Positions 44,242-55,725 of a stretch of 64,000 bases of DNA are shown piece by piece; within the stretch, counting starts at the first letter, position 1, and each line of letters starts with the position of its first letter. Below the pieces are notes generated by a model. That model had not been told where the DNA came from. It did no database searches and saw only the letters and a program-made list of their open reading frames with translations. The stretch is from Amyloporia xantha (Eukaryota > Basidiomycota > Agaricomycetes > Polyporales > Adustoporiaceae): contig JAYKKR010000029.1 of the NCBI GenBank assembly GCA_036971615.1, positions 124,001 to 188,000 of the forward strand, read 5' to 3'. Made by a program: the position numbers and the translations under genes.

Positions 44242-47031
44242 ATGTCTGACACCACCATCCGCCAATTGACCATTGATACCGCGACCGCGCGTCTGGGTGC
44301 CGCGCTTGCCTGCGCTCCCCTCCCTGAAGCACCGGAGTACATGCGTTATGAGCAAATGGTCTACACCGAGTTTGTGAGTACAACGATGAGCTCGCTGTCA
44401 AACAACTAATATGTTCATCCACATTAGAAAAAGGGCTGGCACGCCTTCCGCGACGCGCCCAAAGATGTGAAAAGGTCGCTCGCGTCCCAGCATTGTTGTT
44501 CAGTGCGGTGCTGGAGTACGTGGCGTCTAGGAACGGCGCCGACCTTCGCCGCATTCGGGTCGATGACCCGCGGATTTCTGCCGAGCGGAAGAAGGAATTT
44601 GTTGTGCCTGCCCCTACTCGGGAGGTCGAGCTGGGGAAGGACCAGTGGTGGACTGTAAGAGGTAAGCAACATTTTTGTCATTTGTCTAGGGAACTGACTG
44701 AGACTTTGTATTTACCAGCGGAAGCTCCTGTTCCTGCCGCTGCATCTGGCGGACCAACATCGCCGAGCGCGCAACCTGAAGCGTCAAAGTCCCGCGCGAG
44801 TGGCCAAAAGCGGAAGTCGTCCGCTGATCAGGACACGGAGCCCGCCCCCACCAAAACTGCGAAGCCATCCCGTCAGGCCGACGCCGCGACCGAATCCCGC
44901 CCGTCCCAGCAGCGCGCGGTATCCCAGTCTGCGGCGAGCACGTCCTCACAGCCACCCCCATTGGCAGGCAAGGGCACTGTTTGCGTCGCGCAGCCATCGC
45001 AAGCAAAGCCCAGCCATCAGTCACTCAAGAACATAGGCAAGCATAACTCCCGCGAAAATCGCACCCACATTCCCTACGTCAGCGTGCCCCGTATGGCTGC
45101 CCAATCGAGCAGAACCACTGTAGCTCCTGTCGACAAGTCCGGGGCCACGGGGGCAAGGAAGCGGTCACGGCAGGAAGCAGAGGATGCGGATGAGGAGGAT
45201 ACGGACGATACGGACGATGAGGGGGTCATGACAAGGATGATGGTCCCGACGAGAATGACGAGGAGGTGGATGACGACAGTGAGGAGGAAGCATCCCCGTC
45301 GCAAAGGAAAGGCAAGAAAATGGCAGGAAAGGGCATTCCTCGGAGGTCGACGCGGGGAAAGGAGGGAACCGACAAGGAGGAGACCGAGAAGGAGAAGGAG
45401 ATCCGCGCCAAAGCCGCTGCCGAGGTCGCGAAGATTGAGGATGCAGCCAAGGACGCGACTGTATCAGTAAGTACTGTCATCGCGTCACCTTCACGCTACT
45501 CACCCATCTTTTTGCTAGCTGGTACCGTGCACGCTGTGCATCGCGAATAAGCAGCCTTGCAAGGTCGCGCCATCATCTTTCGCGCGCTGCATCCGCTGCG
45601 CGCGGAGCAAAGGCAAATGCTCTTTGGCCCCTCGGACACCCACCGGCAAGGCAATCAGCGGCCGCAAGAATGTCACGGAAACCGCGACAGCATTCCAGGA
45701 GTACGCCCGGCAATGCATCAAGGATGGCATCAAGCCACCGACCAACACGGTCTACTCGCGCGATGCAGGCTTTTGCATCAAGATGAAAAGGGCCACAATG
45801 TCCTTCCCGATGGGCAGTTGTACGAGGTGTACAAGGTGAACTTGACGAAGGCGCCCGGACCTAAGACGTCCGCGACTACGACCACACCCAAAGTCGTGCA
45901 AGCGCTGCCGAAGAGCAAGAGGGCAAAGCGCGACCCGAGGTTGAAACCCACCCCACCCCCATTGACGTGGAGCGAGAAGGGTTGACAGCCCCGGCGAATC
46001 CAGGACCCAGTCGGGCGCCCGTCGCGAAGACACCGGGCGTTGGGCAACCCCTTCGCGCAACGCGAGCTCGTCGCGGAAATCTCAGATCACCTTCAGCAAA
46101 CTGAACGCTAATGAGCCTGACGAAGAGCAGGAAGAGGAAGTCGACGAGCTCGAGAACGACACTCACGGCAGTGTTCACCCCAGCGATCGCGACATGGAGT
46201 GGGATGCCGAGCCGCGAGAACTAGCCGCGAAGGAACGAAAGTTAGCAGCGAAGGAGCGAGAGTTGGCCGCGAAGGAGCGCCTCCAGGCACGGCAGCTCCA
46301 GAAAGCGGTTCGTGCTCTCGAGGACAAGTTTGCTTCACTGGACGATGAGCTCGACCACGAGCTGCCGTCATTGGCTTCGAGGGTGGAGATCCGCAGCGTG
46401 TTGGAAGACGCATCCGTGAAGCTGCAGGGATATTCCAAAGACCACATCAAGGATGCAGTGGCTCCCGTGAACTCGAAGATCTCGTCTCTTTCCAAGCGGC
46501 TTTCCGAGGTCGAGATTGCGACAGGAGGTAATCTGCAGGCACGGATCAAGCAGCTCGAGGAGCGCCATAATGGCATGGACAAGTACGTGAGGACGCTGGG
46601 CAGCAACTACAACACGCTGGGAACGATTGTGGAGTCCTCGAGCCAGCGCATTAAAGTGCTCGCGGACACCCTCAACGCCGTCGAGCCTGCAGAGCTTCGC
46701 GACTCTGTTGTCAACCTTCGCGAGGAGGTGAAGAAGATGCAGCAGAGCCTGGACGCGTTTTCAGTCGAAGCATCCCTGAGCGCCATTTCCGCGCAGATCA
46801 ACGGATATGCAGGTGAGATGGAGGAGATGCGCAGGCAGCTCAATGATGTGGCTAGGACGCACGCCTTCAGGCCCGGGCCCCTGTTCCCCGTACATACCCC
46901 CACCGCGGCCCCCTTTCACGCCTACTCAAAGTAGTGCATCTGGGAGCTCGCAAGACAGCAGCGCGGGCGCACGCGCTTGCGGAAATGCCTTCGGCTCGAC
47001 CCTCAACAAGGGCGCAGGAGGACCACAGTGA
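44242..47031 (+). CDS. Zinc-cluster and coiled-coil protein, left copy, frame breaks
   Basis: Paralogue of the minus-strand gene at 59826-62609. Exon 1 (44242-44373) gives MSDTTIRQLTIDTATARLGA. Exon 2 (from 44428) begins KKGWHAFRDAP and, in another frame, continues LEYVASRNGADLRRIRVDDP to DQWWTVRG. Exon 3 (from about 44721) has Ser/Pro/Lys-rich and acidic parts. Exon 4 carries a CX2CX6CX9CX2CX6C cluster, CTLCIANKQPC then CIRCARSKGKC, which is the spacing of fungal Zn(II)2Cys6 DNA-binding domains. It is followed by KAISGRKNVTETATAFQEYA and a long coiled coil (LAAKERKLAAKERELAAKER and NLREEVKKMQQSLDAFSVEA). Apparent one-base breaks lie near 44460-44500, 45225-45232 (G run), 45770-45775 (T run), 45950-45960 (C run), about 46050 and about 46935. 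A nuclear DNA-binding role is inferred. Confidence 0.68.
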
Positions 47032-47806
47032 GGAGCGAAGCCGCGGAGGGTATCAGGGTGTCGCGGACTGTCCGTAGAGTAGCCGCTGTAGTTTTAGCAT
47101 ATACGTATCGCCCAGCCGCAACAGAATGGGACTTCAACAGTCCCACATGAAATATATTAGCTAACTCAATCTTTACAAGTCGTGTGATTGTAAACGACGC
47201 AACTGCATAGGTGAGGAATCCACCGCGACACGTCCGAAATCCACCGCGACACTTCAGAAATCCACCGCGAACTTGCATCCGCGACCGAATCCTCCAAGGC
47301 ACTAGAAAGCTGCTCTCTGAAGGTCATGACAGCAGCACAGAACCTACTTGCTTCTGCCCGCGACAATGTTTGCCGTTCACTCGCGACAATTGCTCGCGGG
47401 GTGCCTGCCTCAGCCACTGGGCTCCTATCCACTTTCAAGTCGACCCGTGCAATTTCGCTGTTGACACCCTCCGGCTTCCCGCGTCGCCGCGACACTTGCT
47501 TTCAGAATTGGCTGATATCCTTACATTCCCTGTGCGGGAGATTCGCATTATATGCCCCTAGCTATTGACTGGGAGAAACACTCAAAATACCTCAGTTAAT
47601 AAAGGCTCACAAAGGCTATTTTTGCAAACACATCCCGCCCGACACCTTTGTCGCGACGATTGGACACAAACTCGGACAGCCTTCGCGCGTTACAGTAGTG
47701 CACCTCTTGAGGGAAAATGCGCCCACGACAGGCTTACGCTTGACGCTCCCGTACGTCAATGTTGTAACTATCTCGCGACCATCACAATACGTATATATTT
47801 GCATTT
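47032..47806. other. Spacer with HRDTSEI-type repeats
   Basis: Between the zinc-cluster gene and the first small paralogue. A plus frame ending at 47568 reads HRDTSEIHRDTSEIHRELAS and then MTAAQNLLASARDNVCRSLA, helix-like and open for about 120 codons, but with its only ATG at 47326. It could be a small gene or a gene remnant. The DNA contains a threefold short repeat, atccaccgcga. Confidence 0.4.
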
Positions 47807-48618
47807 CTACACATGAGGGAGACTACGCGACCAATGGCGGAATATCCGCGGGAGTGAACGAAGCAGCAAATCAGGGAACCTCCTCCCGAATTGCATACAG
47901 CACGCGCGTGCCCTCGCATTGCCTCCCTCCTGCAGCGCGAGCATTCTGGCCGCAATGTATTGGCCGCCTTCGGAGTGGTCAATCGTGATTTTGACTTGAT
48001 CCGCCTCTGCGGTCTCCCTGTCGATGAGCTCCTGAAAATTGCAATGTCAGAACAACGAGGACAATGTGATATTTGAAACACATGAACCTACCAATGTAGG
48101 TGAATCCCACCACTCCGGATTGTCGTCGTCGCGGTCGGGCCACTCCCACCAGATTGTGTCGAGGTGGTGCTCCGAGGATAGGATTTCCTCAGGAGGCGGC
48201 GCCACTTTATACGCGATTGGTACCGCGGCCAGCTTGTGAATGTCGAGGTCCCACTCGACATCGAACCGTGTGTGCGCGACCGCGGCATGGATAATCTGCG
48301 GCAACCTCACCTCCTTCCCCCCGCGGGCGAGCACAATCTCGCCAAGGTTCACAAGACTGTCGCGCTGTGTGTGGTTAATCAGCGCGATGAGCTCAACTTG
48401 TCAATGATAGTGACTAACGAGTTCTTTGATAAGGGCGACCTTCCAGCGATCATACTGGAGGTCCGTCCGGGGAGATCACCGGATGCAATCCGTTCATTGA
48501 GCCTCCGTATGGCCTGCTCCATCCGCCACGCGCGGTAGCGGAACATGCGGGTCGCGGTCTTCTCGAGTTGATGGGCGGATGCTTGGGCAGACATTTGAGC
48601 CGGGAGGACAGAAGACAT
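47807..48618 (-). CDS. KDZ-cluster small protein, first tandem paralogue
   Basis: Not recognised as a named family. The start at 48618 gives MSSVLPAQMSAQASAHQLEK, then TRMFRYRAWRMEQAIRRLNE and DLQYDRWKVALIKEL. Exon 2 (after an intron whose TAG/CAG acceptor lies near 48364) carries RDSLVNLGEIVLARGGKEVR, LPQIIHAAVAHTRFDVEWDL and EHHLDTIWWEWPDRDDDNPE then WWDSPTL. Exon 3 is ELIDRETAEADQVKITIDHS and ends at the stop at 47807. About 200 aa, helical, with a conserved Trp-rich block. There is one apparent base missing in a C run near 48470, between GDLP and DLQY. It is very similar in layout to the gene at 49357-50120 on the same strand. Confidence 0.7.
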
Positions 48619-49356
48619 TGCGAAATGGGAAGAGGGTGAAATGAAGATGGAGCCCTGCCCCCGCACACCTCGCCGAATATTTAGCATCTCCCACCTGGTC
48701 ACCTCGTGGCCAAAGTGGTTCCCATACACGTGTCAACCGCGCGTTCGCGAAGCAGGGAGGAAGAGCGGTGATGCGCATGAGAAGCAGCGACATGTCACAA
48801 AAGGCCTTGGGCTTGGGCAGATGACCTGCCTGCAGGCTTCGCTGCAACTGTCCCAACTCGGTAATAAGATTACTTTGGCGCGGATGGTTCGCGGCAATCC
48901 AAAAGGGTAAAAGCCGCGCCGCGAGGTCTTGAGGATATATTCGATAAGAGTTGCCATGATGCGCGCACTCCCCGCCGATCATCGCAGAAGCGACCGCGCC
49001 AAATGCGCGTTGAGTCGTGAGTGCGACTTATGGATCTGATAATCATTGCGAAGCTCGGCGTATGAATGTGCGTCATGTCAGGCACTTCATGAACATTCTC
49101 TGATGTCCATGAACATGCTCGGCAAATGCTGTGCATGCTATTGTCCCCGATGTGTACGGAATTCGCTATAGGCTCGGCGAAACGCGGTTGTCCATCGCTC
49201 TGACCGCGACCAATGGCCGCGAGCTCACCGCTGATGTGAGAGTTGGGACGTACGGCCCGCCTTCGTGCTATGCATTCCAACGATCCTCAATCTCATGGAC
49301 ACCGGGTGATCTTGCAACAACATTGTATTGAGACGCGAGAAAATACAACAGACGTG
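48619..49356. other. Upstream region of the first small paralogue
   Basis: About 740 bp. The segment at about 48675-48780 resembles 50180-50290 upstream of the second paralogue (shared cacctcgtggccaaagt, cacgtgt, gcgaagca and gagcggtgat blocks), so the duplication included the promoter. Overlapping frames here are antisense artefacts. Confidence 0.6.
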
Positions 49357-50120
49357 CTACAATAAAGTCGACCCTCCAGCCGCGGTGGCAGGCGCGTCCT
49401 CCTTGACAGCACCGAGCACGCGGAGAATTCCCTGCTTATCGCGCGTCCTCATCGCGAGCATCCTCTCCGTGATGGTTGAAAGGTGCCTCGCAAGCTCCTC
49501 CGCCTGACGCAGGCAGTCGACGTCGAAGTTCTCCGTGACGACGTAGTCCTACAGTGTAAAGAATGAGACTGAATAACTTACGGAGGAATATTGAAAGAAC
49601 TCACCCCAGTTGGTGAGCGCCACCATTCAGGTTTCGAGTCATCTCGGTCGGCCCACTCCCACCAGATGCTGGACAGATGATCCTCCGAAGTCACCATGTC
49701 CTCCGGGGAGGCGCGATAGGGAGCACAATAGGGATCGCGGCGGCGCGCGGATGTCGATCGTCCACTTGACGCCGAACATTGTCTGATCGATCATGGCCTG
49801 AATGACTTGGGGCAAATCGATTGCCTTTCCCGCGCCGCGCGAGGACCAACTCTCCCAGGCACTGTCGAGTTTCTCGCTGTGCACGAGGTGGTCAGCAGCG
49901 TCATCATGTAACCAGATGGTGGTGACTCACAAATTCAAATGTGAGTGCCTCTCGCCACCGAATGTACTGTAAGTCATTGCGCGGGAGATCCCCAGAGTCG
50001 AGACGCTCATTCAACCTGAGCAGTGCTTCCTGGATGCGCCAAGTGCGATAGCGGAACATCCGCATCGCGATGCGTTCCATGTGCTGGGCAGACGCCGCGG
50101 AAGATGTTGCGGCCGGCATG
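49357..50120 (-). CDS. KDZ-cluster small protein, second tandem paralogue
   Basis: Paralogue of 47807-48618 with the same three-exon layout. The start at 50120 gives MPAATSSAASAQHMERIAMR then MFRYRTWRIQEALLRLNERL and DLPRNDLQYIRWREALTFEF. Exon 2 carries IDLPQVIQAMIDQTMFGVKW and the block TSEDHLSSIWWEWADRDDSK then PEWWRSP. Exon 3 is DYVVTENFDVDCLRQAEELA, ending at 49357 with a C-terminus unlike that of its paralogue. Apparent one-base breaks lie near 49860 and in C/G runs at about 49700-49740. An in-frame ATG at 50170 would add 17 residues. No function can be assigned; its repeated presence beside the KDZ transposase suggests a passenger or regulatory role. Confidence 0.68.
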
Positions 50121-50377
50121 GCAGGGAACAAAGATGAGAGCGATTGAACTGGGGCGCTGCCTCCACACACTTCGTCGAATATTTAGCATATCGCACCTAG
50201 TCACCTCGTGGCCAAAGTTATTCCCACCCACGTGTGTACCGCGAGGTCGCGAAGCACGGTGGATAGAGCGGTGATAAACATGATAAGCCGCGCGTCTCGG
50301 TAACGATTGCTTTATCTTGAGCAGAATGACTATGGACCGGGGCTTGAGCCATCCGTCCTGCCTCGTTCATTGCAGCT

Positions 50378-53300
50378 ATGAAACCGCGACCTCGCGGGAC
50401 AATCATCACGGTAGGGCGCGGTGTTCGCTACGGTACAAGACTCGAGAAGCATACGACGCGGGGAGTTGAGTATGTATTCAGGGACAATCGCGAAGGGGAG
50501 CGAACTCCTAGCCGATCACCCTCGAAATCTCCAAGAAAACGCCAACTCGAGCGAACACCGCGATGCCGTCACCGGATGATATCCGCGAAGATCCGCCCAT
50601 TGAAATGCCCCCTGCGGCATAAGGTAAAACTGCTTTGAATGGTTGTCGAGCGGGATTGCTGATGGCGAGATGTGTCACAGGGCCAGAATGACTTTATGCG
50701 AGACTGGCTTCCCCACCGCGAGGCTTATCTCGCCTGCCTGTTGGAGCGAGAAGCACCGCCACTGAACAGACAATGTACTAGATGCCATTCCGCGGAAGGT
50801 GATTGGCGCTGCCTTGAGTGCTACGGATGCCCCGTGACATGTCAAGAGTGCTGTCAGATCTCGCACAGTACGATGCCACTCCACCGTGTCGAAAAGTGGA
50901 GCGGCGATTTCTTCTCGCCCGCATGGCTGAATGACGCGGGCGTGCGTATCTGGTTGGGCCATCAGGGCAAGCAATGCGCGCAGGCTGCGGAAACAGAGTC
51001 GCGCGAGCACGCGAGTCCTGAGCTTGAAGTCCGCGACCGGCCTGAGTCCCCTGTAGCGCCGCGACCCGTATTTACACCTGCATTCGCGCGCGACGGAAAT
51101 CGTGGTTGTTGTGGATGTCACCGGCGTGCACGAGATCGGAGTCGGGTGGTGCTCTTGTCCGAATGCAACTAGCCCGGACAAACAACTGCTCGCAATGGGC
51201 CTTTACCCGGGGAGTACATTGCGCCCAAGAACCGCGTTCACGTTCAGAGTCCTGGACGACTTCCTGCTAACCAACAAAGAGTGCAAGACCTCCGCGATGA
51301 GCTACTATAGTAAACTCACGCGCGTAACGAACAATGCATTTCCGGATAGGGTACCGGTCGGTCCTTTGTCCTCTCGCACATCCATTCGCACTGATGTTCT
51401 TGAATAGGACCGCTACCGCGAGCTACTGCGACTTTCGCGACAATGGCGGAACCTCAAGTATCGTAAATGGCACGGATATGGCCATTCAGTGACAGCGCCC
51501 ATACCACCAGGCGGGCTGGCCATCTTCTGCCCAACCTGTCCCCAACCGCGTGTCAACATACCAGATAACTATCGCGAGGACCCAGAGCAGTGAGTTTTCT
51601 GTTCCTCAACCGGATTCGGGACATAAACACCTCTTTGTCCAGGTGGAAGTACATGCGCTCTGTCGTCATGGATGGCAACTTCAGCGCGGAGCATTTGCGC
51701 ATGAGAAACCCGAACGACGATGTGGCACTCAGCGATGGCCAAGGGTTCATGGTAGGCGAAAGGCTATACAAGGAGCACCTAAAGGTGGCCTTGGAGTTCA
51801 AAGAGGTCCGTCACAGACCTTGTCGCGGTGGAGATACGCTCACATTACGCGCGGCTGATGGCTATAGAAGTCCGATTGTCACGACCATCGCGCGGTCAAT
51901 CAGGCCAACGCAGATCGGCATAATCTGGAGGCTACAGGGATTGGCGCGGCGGCCTGCGCTCGCCATGGGTGCTTTGTTCCACATGCCGTGGTAGATTTTC
52001 AGAAAGGCGAACGGTAAGCACCGTCGCGACGGCTGCGCGACCGCGACTGATCATATTCAACTCACAGTCAAATGAATATGGACTATGCGCTGAACAGCGT
52101 CCTCGCGAGCCTCGGGGGGATCAAAACACTCCTGGTAATGTACGACATTATGTGCCAGTACAGCAAGAGACTGCACATCCGATTCAGTGGAAATCCATAC
52201 CTAAAAATGCCCCCGGGGCTGACAATACGGAGCGGCATTGGACTGTTCCACGTTCATGGCCATCAAGATAGTTGCTTCCCTCGATACTCTCCCAACTTCA
52301 TTGAGGGCGCGGGGCAAATAGATGGCGAGGTAATTGAAACCTTATGGGCACCCCTCAACAACATATCAGGAAGCACCCGCGGGATGTCCACGGCGCATAG
52401 GAAGGAGGTCATTGACGACCATATGAACGACTCCAACTGGAAGAAGTTGACGGGCATGGGTGCGTATTTTGTCGAGAAGGGTGTCGCGGCGGTGACATTA
52501 TAGTGCACTCCTAGGGAACTCACTTGTCCGAAAGTGGAAGAAGGCCGCGGCCGGACGACAGGAGAGCGCCGAGGTGCTGGCACAGATGGAGGCAACCGCG
52601 AGCGATGAGCAGCTTGAATCCTGGACCGCGCAGGAGACCCGCGCCATGGGGAACCGCGACCGCGACGTGAAAGAGATGGATGTGTATGACGTCCAGTTGA
52701 AGAAGGGCAAGTGCCATCACGTTTTGCTGCTTCCTCGACCACTAGTAATATTCCTCACAGCGCCAGGGAAAGTCGCGATCCAATTAGATCTCACCCGCGA
52801 GGAGACCAATGCCGGCCGCCGTCAAGGAGTGGCCCAATGGCTCGCGAATGGAATGAAGATCCAGGAGACACAGTAGGTCATATGCATTGAACGCCGGACA
52901 ACACGTTGATGCTTCACAAAACAGACTCAACATACGTGCGTTGAAGAAGAAGTTGGGGCGTCATCCATTACTCGCAGATCAGCTGCAACTTGAAGAGAAG
53001 AGACAAAGGCTACAAAAGCGAATCGACACCTTTCAGGCATTGACATCGACATTTCTGCCTGGCCTGGACGATGAAGACGCCGATTGTCTTCGTGCACCGT
53101 ATGATGGTGCAGAGTGGGTGGACCTTGAAGAGGAGATAAATCCCCTGGACGAGATGGGTGAAGTCGAGAACGAGGCGCGATTTGAACCTGAGGAGGCCGC
53201 GCTCTGGCTGCCGTCTGAGTTAGGTAACGATGTGATGCATCGCCATGATCTCGGTGAGGTCGCGGAGGAGGAGCTGCGTCTCCGCGAAGGCCAAGCAAAT

Positions 53301-53943
53301 GATGCGCTCCACCTGATTCGTCTCGCGATTGGCTTCCGCTCTGTACTCTACCGTACTGGAGTGAGAGCCGCGACGAGCCAACGTCTGAAGTTGCGCTCTT
53401 GGGATGATGTCGCGGTGGTGAACAAAACAGTGAATGAGAACGCGCGGATATACACCCAGGCGCGGCGCGCGATGGAAGGTCTTGGAGCAAGTCCCGCGAC
53501 ACTGCAGAAGTATCAGCGCTTGGTCCGCGAAAATCTCAGATCCATCACAGCACTCATGGATAATTCCCTTCGCGGAACCCGCAACACTGGTCTCTCCTGG
53601 ATTTGGACAGTAGACTTGCATGGAGACGGTGCACACTCAAATTGGATGGCAGAGTGTAAGTCTGACATTTAATTCCGATGACTCTTGCTAACCTCACAAT
53701 CAGTGCACCGAGTGAATTGGCTGAGAGCACGCGCGCGCCGCGACAGATGGCAAGAGGACTACACCATTCTGGTCGCGGAGATGGGGTGGACAGAAGTCAG
53801 CTTCCGTAAACGCGCATGCATGGTGGTCGCGCGGAAACGTCCCGTACATTGGCCCGGGCCACAAGTGCTATGCCCTGCGACAAGCCGCGATGTACAATTC
53901 CTTGGGAGACGCGCTCAGTGCGCTTTGTGCGACATGTAAATAG
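50378..53943 (+). CDS. KDZ-family transposase (Kyakuja/Dileera type)
   Basis: KDZ transposases mobilise large DNA elements in fungi with an RNase H-fold DDE-type core. Exon 1 (50378-50623) and exon 2 (from 50681) give a basic N-terminus and the CxC-type cysteine cluster (CTRCHSAEGDWRCLECYGCP then CQECCQISHSTMPLHRVEKW). Next come VDVTGVHEIGVGWCSCPNA, LYPGSTLRPRTAFTFRVLDD and RQWRNLKYRKWHGYGH. The core has SVVMDGNFSAEHLRMRNP (first Asp), ATGIGAAACARHGCFVPHAV, VMYDIMCQYSKRLHIRFSGN (second Asp) and FIEGAGQIDGEVIETLWAPL then NNISGSTRGMS (acidic/Glu motif). The C-terminus has VNWLRARARRDRWQEDY. About ten introns are needed, one with a GC donor at about 52707. One-base breaks lie near 51095-51105 and 53852-53860. 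If these are assembly errors, the enzyme could be complete. Confidence 0.9.
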
Positions 53944-54023
53944 TAATGTATCACGCTGGTTTTATTCCCGAAGTAAGAGTTTACATTGGCACTGTGACAT
54001 CCCCTAACGGCCCAATTTATACT

Positions 54024-55275
54024 CTATTTGTAGTACGATGTTTCCATCCAATGAGGTGCAGCCACTCCCATTGCGGTGTGGATAGCGTCTCGCATGAAAT
54101 ATGCATAACATACGCGATCCCCTTGACACGGCGGAACAGCATGCCGCAGCACCTTGCCACATAGCGCAATCACAGATCCCGGTGGGTAATGGACTGTCAG
54201 TCCAGGTCCGTCCATCTCGAAATGGAGGTCGCGGTAGGAGCCGAATGTCGCGAGGAGGTCATACCACGGCTTCCTCGAGTTGCTGTCGCGGTGGCGCGGT
54301 GTCTCGCGGTTGGATATTATCTGGACCGCGTTGAACGGTGTCGCCCATCCCTGCATGCTGTCCCTCAACGATGGGTCCTGCATCAATCTACGCATGGTTT
54401 CGCGACCCGCCGCGTATAATGCGGGATGAACTACTGCTAGGACCGCAGATAGGATAGCGGAAGTCTCCGCGATCGCAGCCATCCATTGCCGCCCGCTCAC
54501 CAAGTTGGCGCCTTGCAGACTCGCGGATGCATTGAGCGCATGTGGAGGCCCCTGCAAATAATGTTTATTCCATTATTTCCTCCTGGCAGACATCATCAAC
54601 TCACTACATGACCCTGCTGATACCATGCCGGGATATATTCACACATCCTGGTGGTATTGAACATGTGGCTGGGTCGCGGAAAAGACTTCCCATCTGACGC
54701 CAACCCTTGGCATTTGCTCGCGGCCCACTATGCCTGAGCTGCTGAGTTAGAACTCCTGTCGCGATGTCCATTTCACTCTGACCTCGATGTGTCAGTTTAG
54801 TGTATCCACACAAGAGGTCTACCAAGTGAATACCTGATGTTGCGGTGATAATAAAGCGGGAAGGAACCAACCGATGATGCGGTCATGCGCGTCGGTCAGA
54901 ATCGACGGCTGGTTAATACACATAACCTTGTCTGGAAGTATGCGCGCCCACTTTGCTTTCAACGCGTCTTCCAGCTTGGCGTTCTGGCCGTTCGCTTGCA
55001 ACCCTAAAGCATCCGAGTATCTGTCAACATCCCAAGGGATGCGAACTGGCCAGACATGAGCAAAGATTTACACTCCGAAGCAGAATTGTTACGAAACCAC
55101 GATGAAGGAATCGCGCCAGTTGGTCGGCAATCGCGCTGCATTCGCCGACAAGATACGTGCTAATATTCAACGCCACAGGAGGTGGCGGTGCCACACCGAC
55201 ATCGTGTCTCAGCAGGTGCAGTCTTCTACGGAACATGACTTGCATGAAAGCCGCAAGCTCGTCCGTCAAATCCAT
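54024..55275 (-). CDS. TET/JBP-family 2-oxoglutarate/Fe(II) dioxygenase
   Basis: TET/JBP enzymes oxidise 5-methylcytosine (or thymine) in DNA using Fe(II) and 2-oxoglutarate. Expanded mushroom families are known to travel with KDZ transposons. Exons: 55275 to about 55074 (MDLTDELAAFMQVMFRRRLH), 55003 down to about 54831 (VMCINQPSILTDAHDRIIGW then FLPALLSP), a third with GVLTQQLRHSGPRANAKGWR and CSIPPGCVNIS, and the last from about 54551 to 54024. The last exon holds the double-stranded beta-helix core: NRETPRHRDSNSRKPWYDLL with the iron ligands H-x-D, then PPGSVIALCGKVLRHAVPPC with the distal His, and GDRVCYAYFMRDAIH with the Arg expected to hold 2-oxoglutarate. All required residues are present. 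Activity is inferred. Exact 5' end is uncertain. It faces the transposase tail to tail with an 80-bp gap. Confidence 0.88.
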
Positions 55276-55725
55276 GTTTGCTAACTGTAAACTGCTCGCG
55301 GACCTTCAGGACACCGGTCGCGGTTGTGTCTCGATGCTCACCCAAATTCCTTCCGTGCGTGATATCGCGCGCAAGCTTTGTAGCGTCCCCGCCCAAGTTC
55401 GCAGAACAACTAGGACATCGGGACCACGCGGTTCCAGCATGTATGTCCTCATGACGACCACATCCCTGTTTAGATCTCATATTGGACCCGGCGCGGATGT
55501 CCGGAACTCAGCGATTCGGTGACCAATCATAGCGCAATGATATTAGGCCCCGCAGTTGGATGTGACTGTCGCGGTCAGTCGACATGAAACTGCAATCCGC
55601 TTTGGGACTGGTCGCGGTTCGTGAGTTGAGGAGCGCCTGGCAAAGCGCTTCCAATTCCACAACAGGAACTTGTCACTAAATTTCAACACTCATCTGCTCA
55701 CGCGACAAAGCATAAAACGAACAGT
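55276..55725. other. Divergent upstream region
   Basis: About 450 bp between the start of the TET/JBP gene (minus) and the large plus-strand gene. It contains several CGCGGT/ACCGCG words. A missing 5' exon of the TET/JBP gene could lie here. Confidence 0.45.

Noticed and set aside
43968..44342. 124-codon minus-strand frame beginning MYSGASGRG
   Set aside because: It overlaps the start of the zinc-cluster gene antisense; the paralogue on the other flank supports the plus-strand gene and an RSPID start at 43990.
44428..44500. Alternative frame KGLARLPRR shared by both zinc-cluster copies
   Set aside because: Differences between copies are synonymous in the GWHAFRDAP frame and amino-acid-changing in this one.
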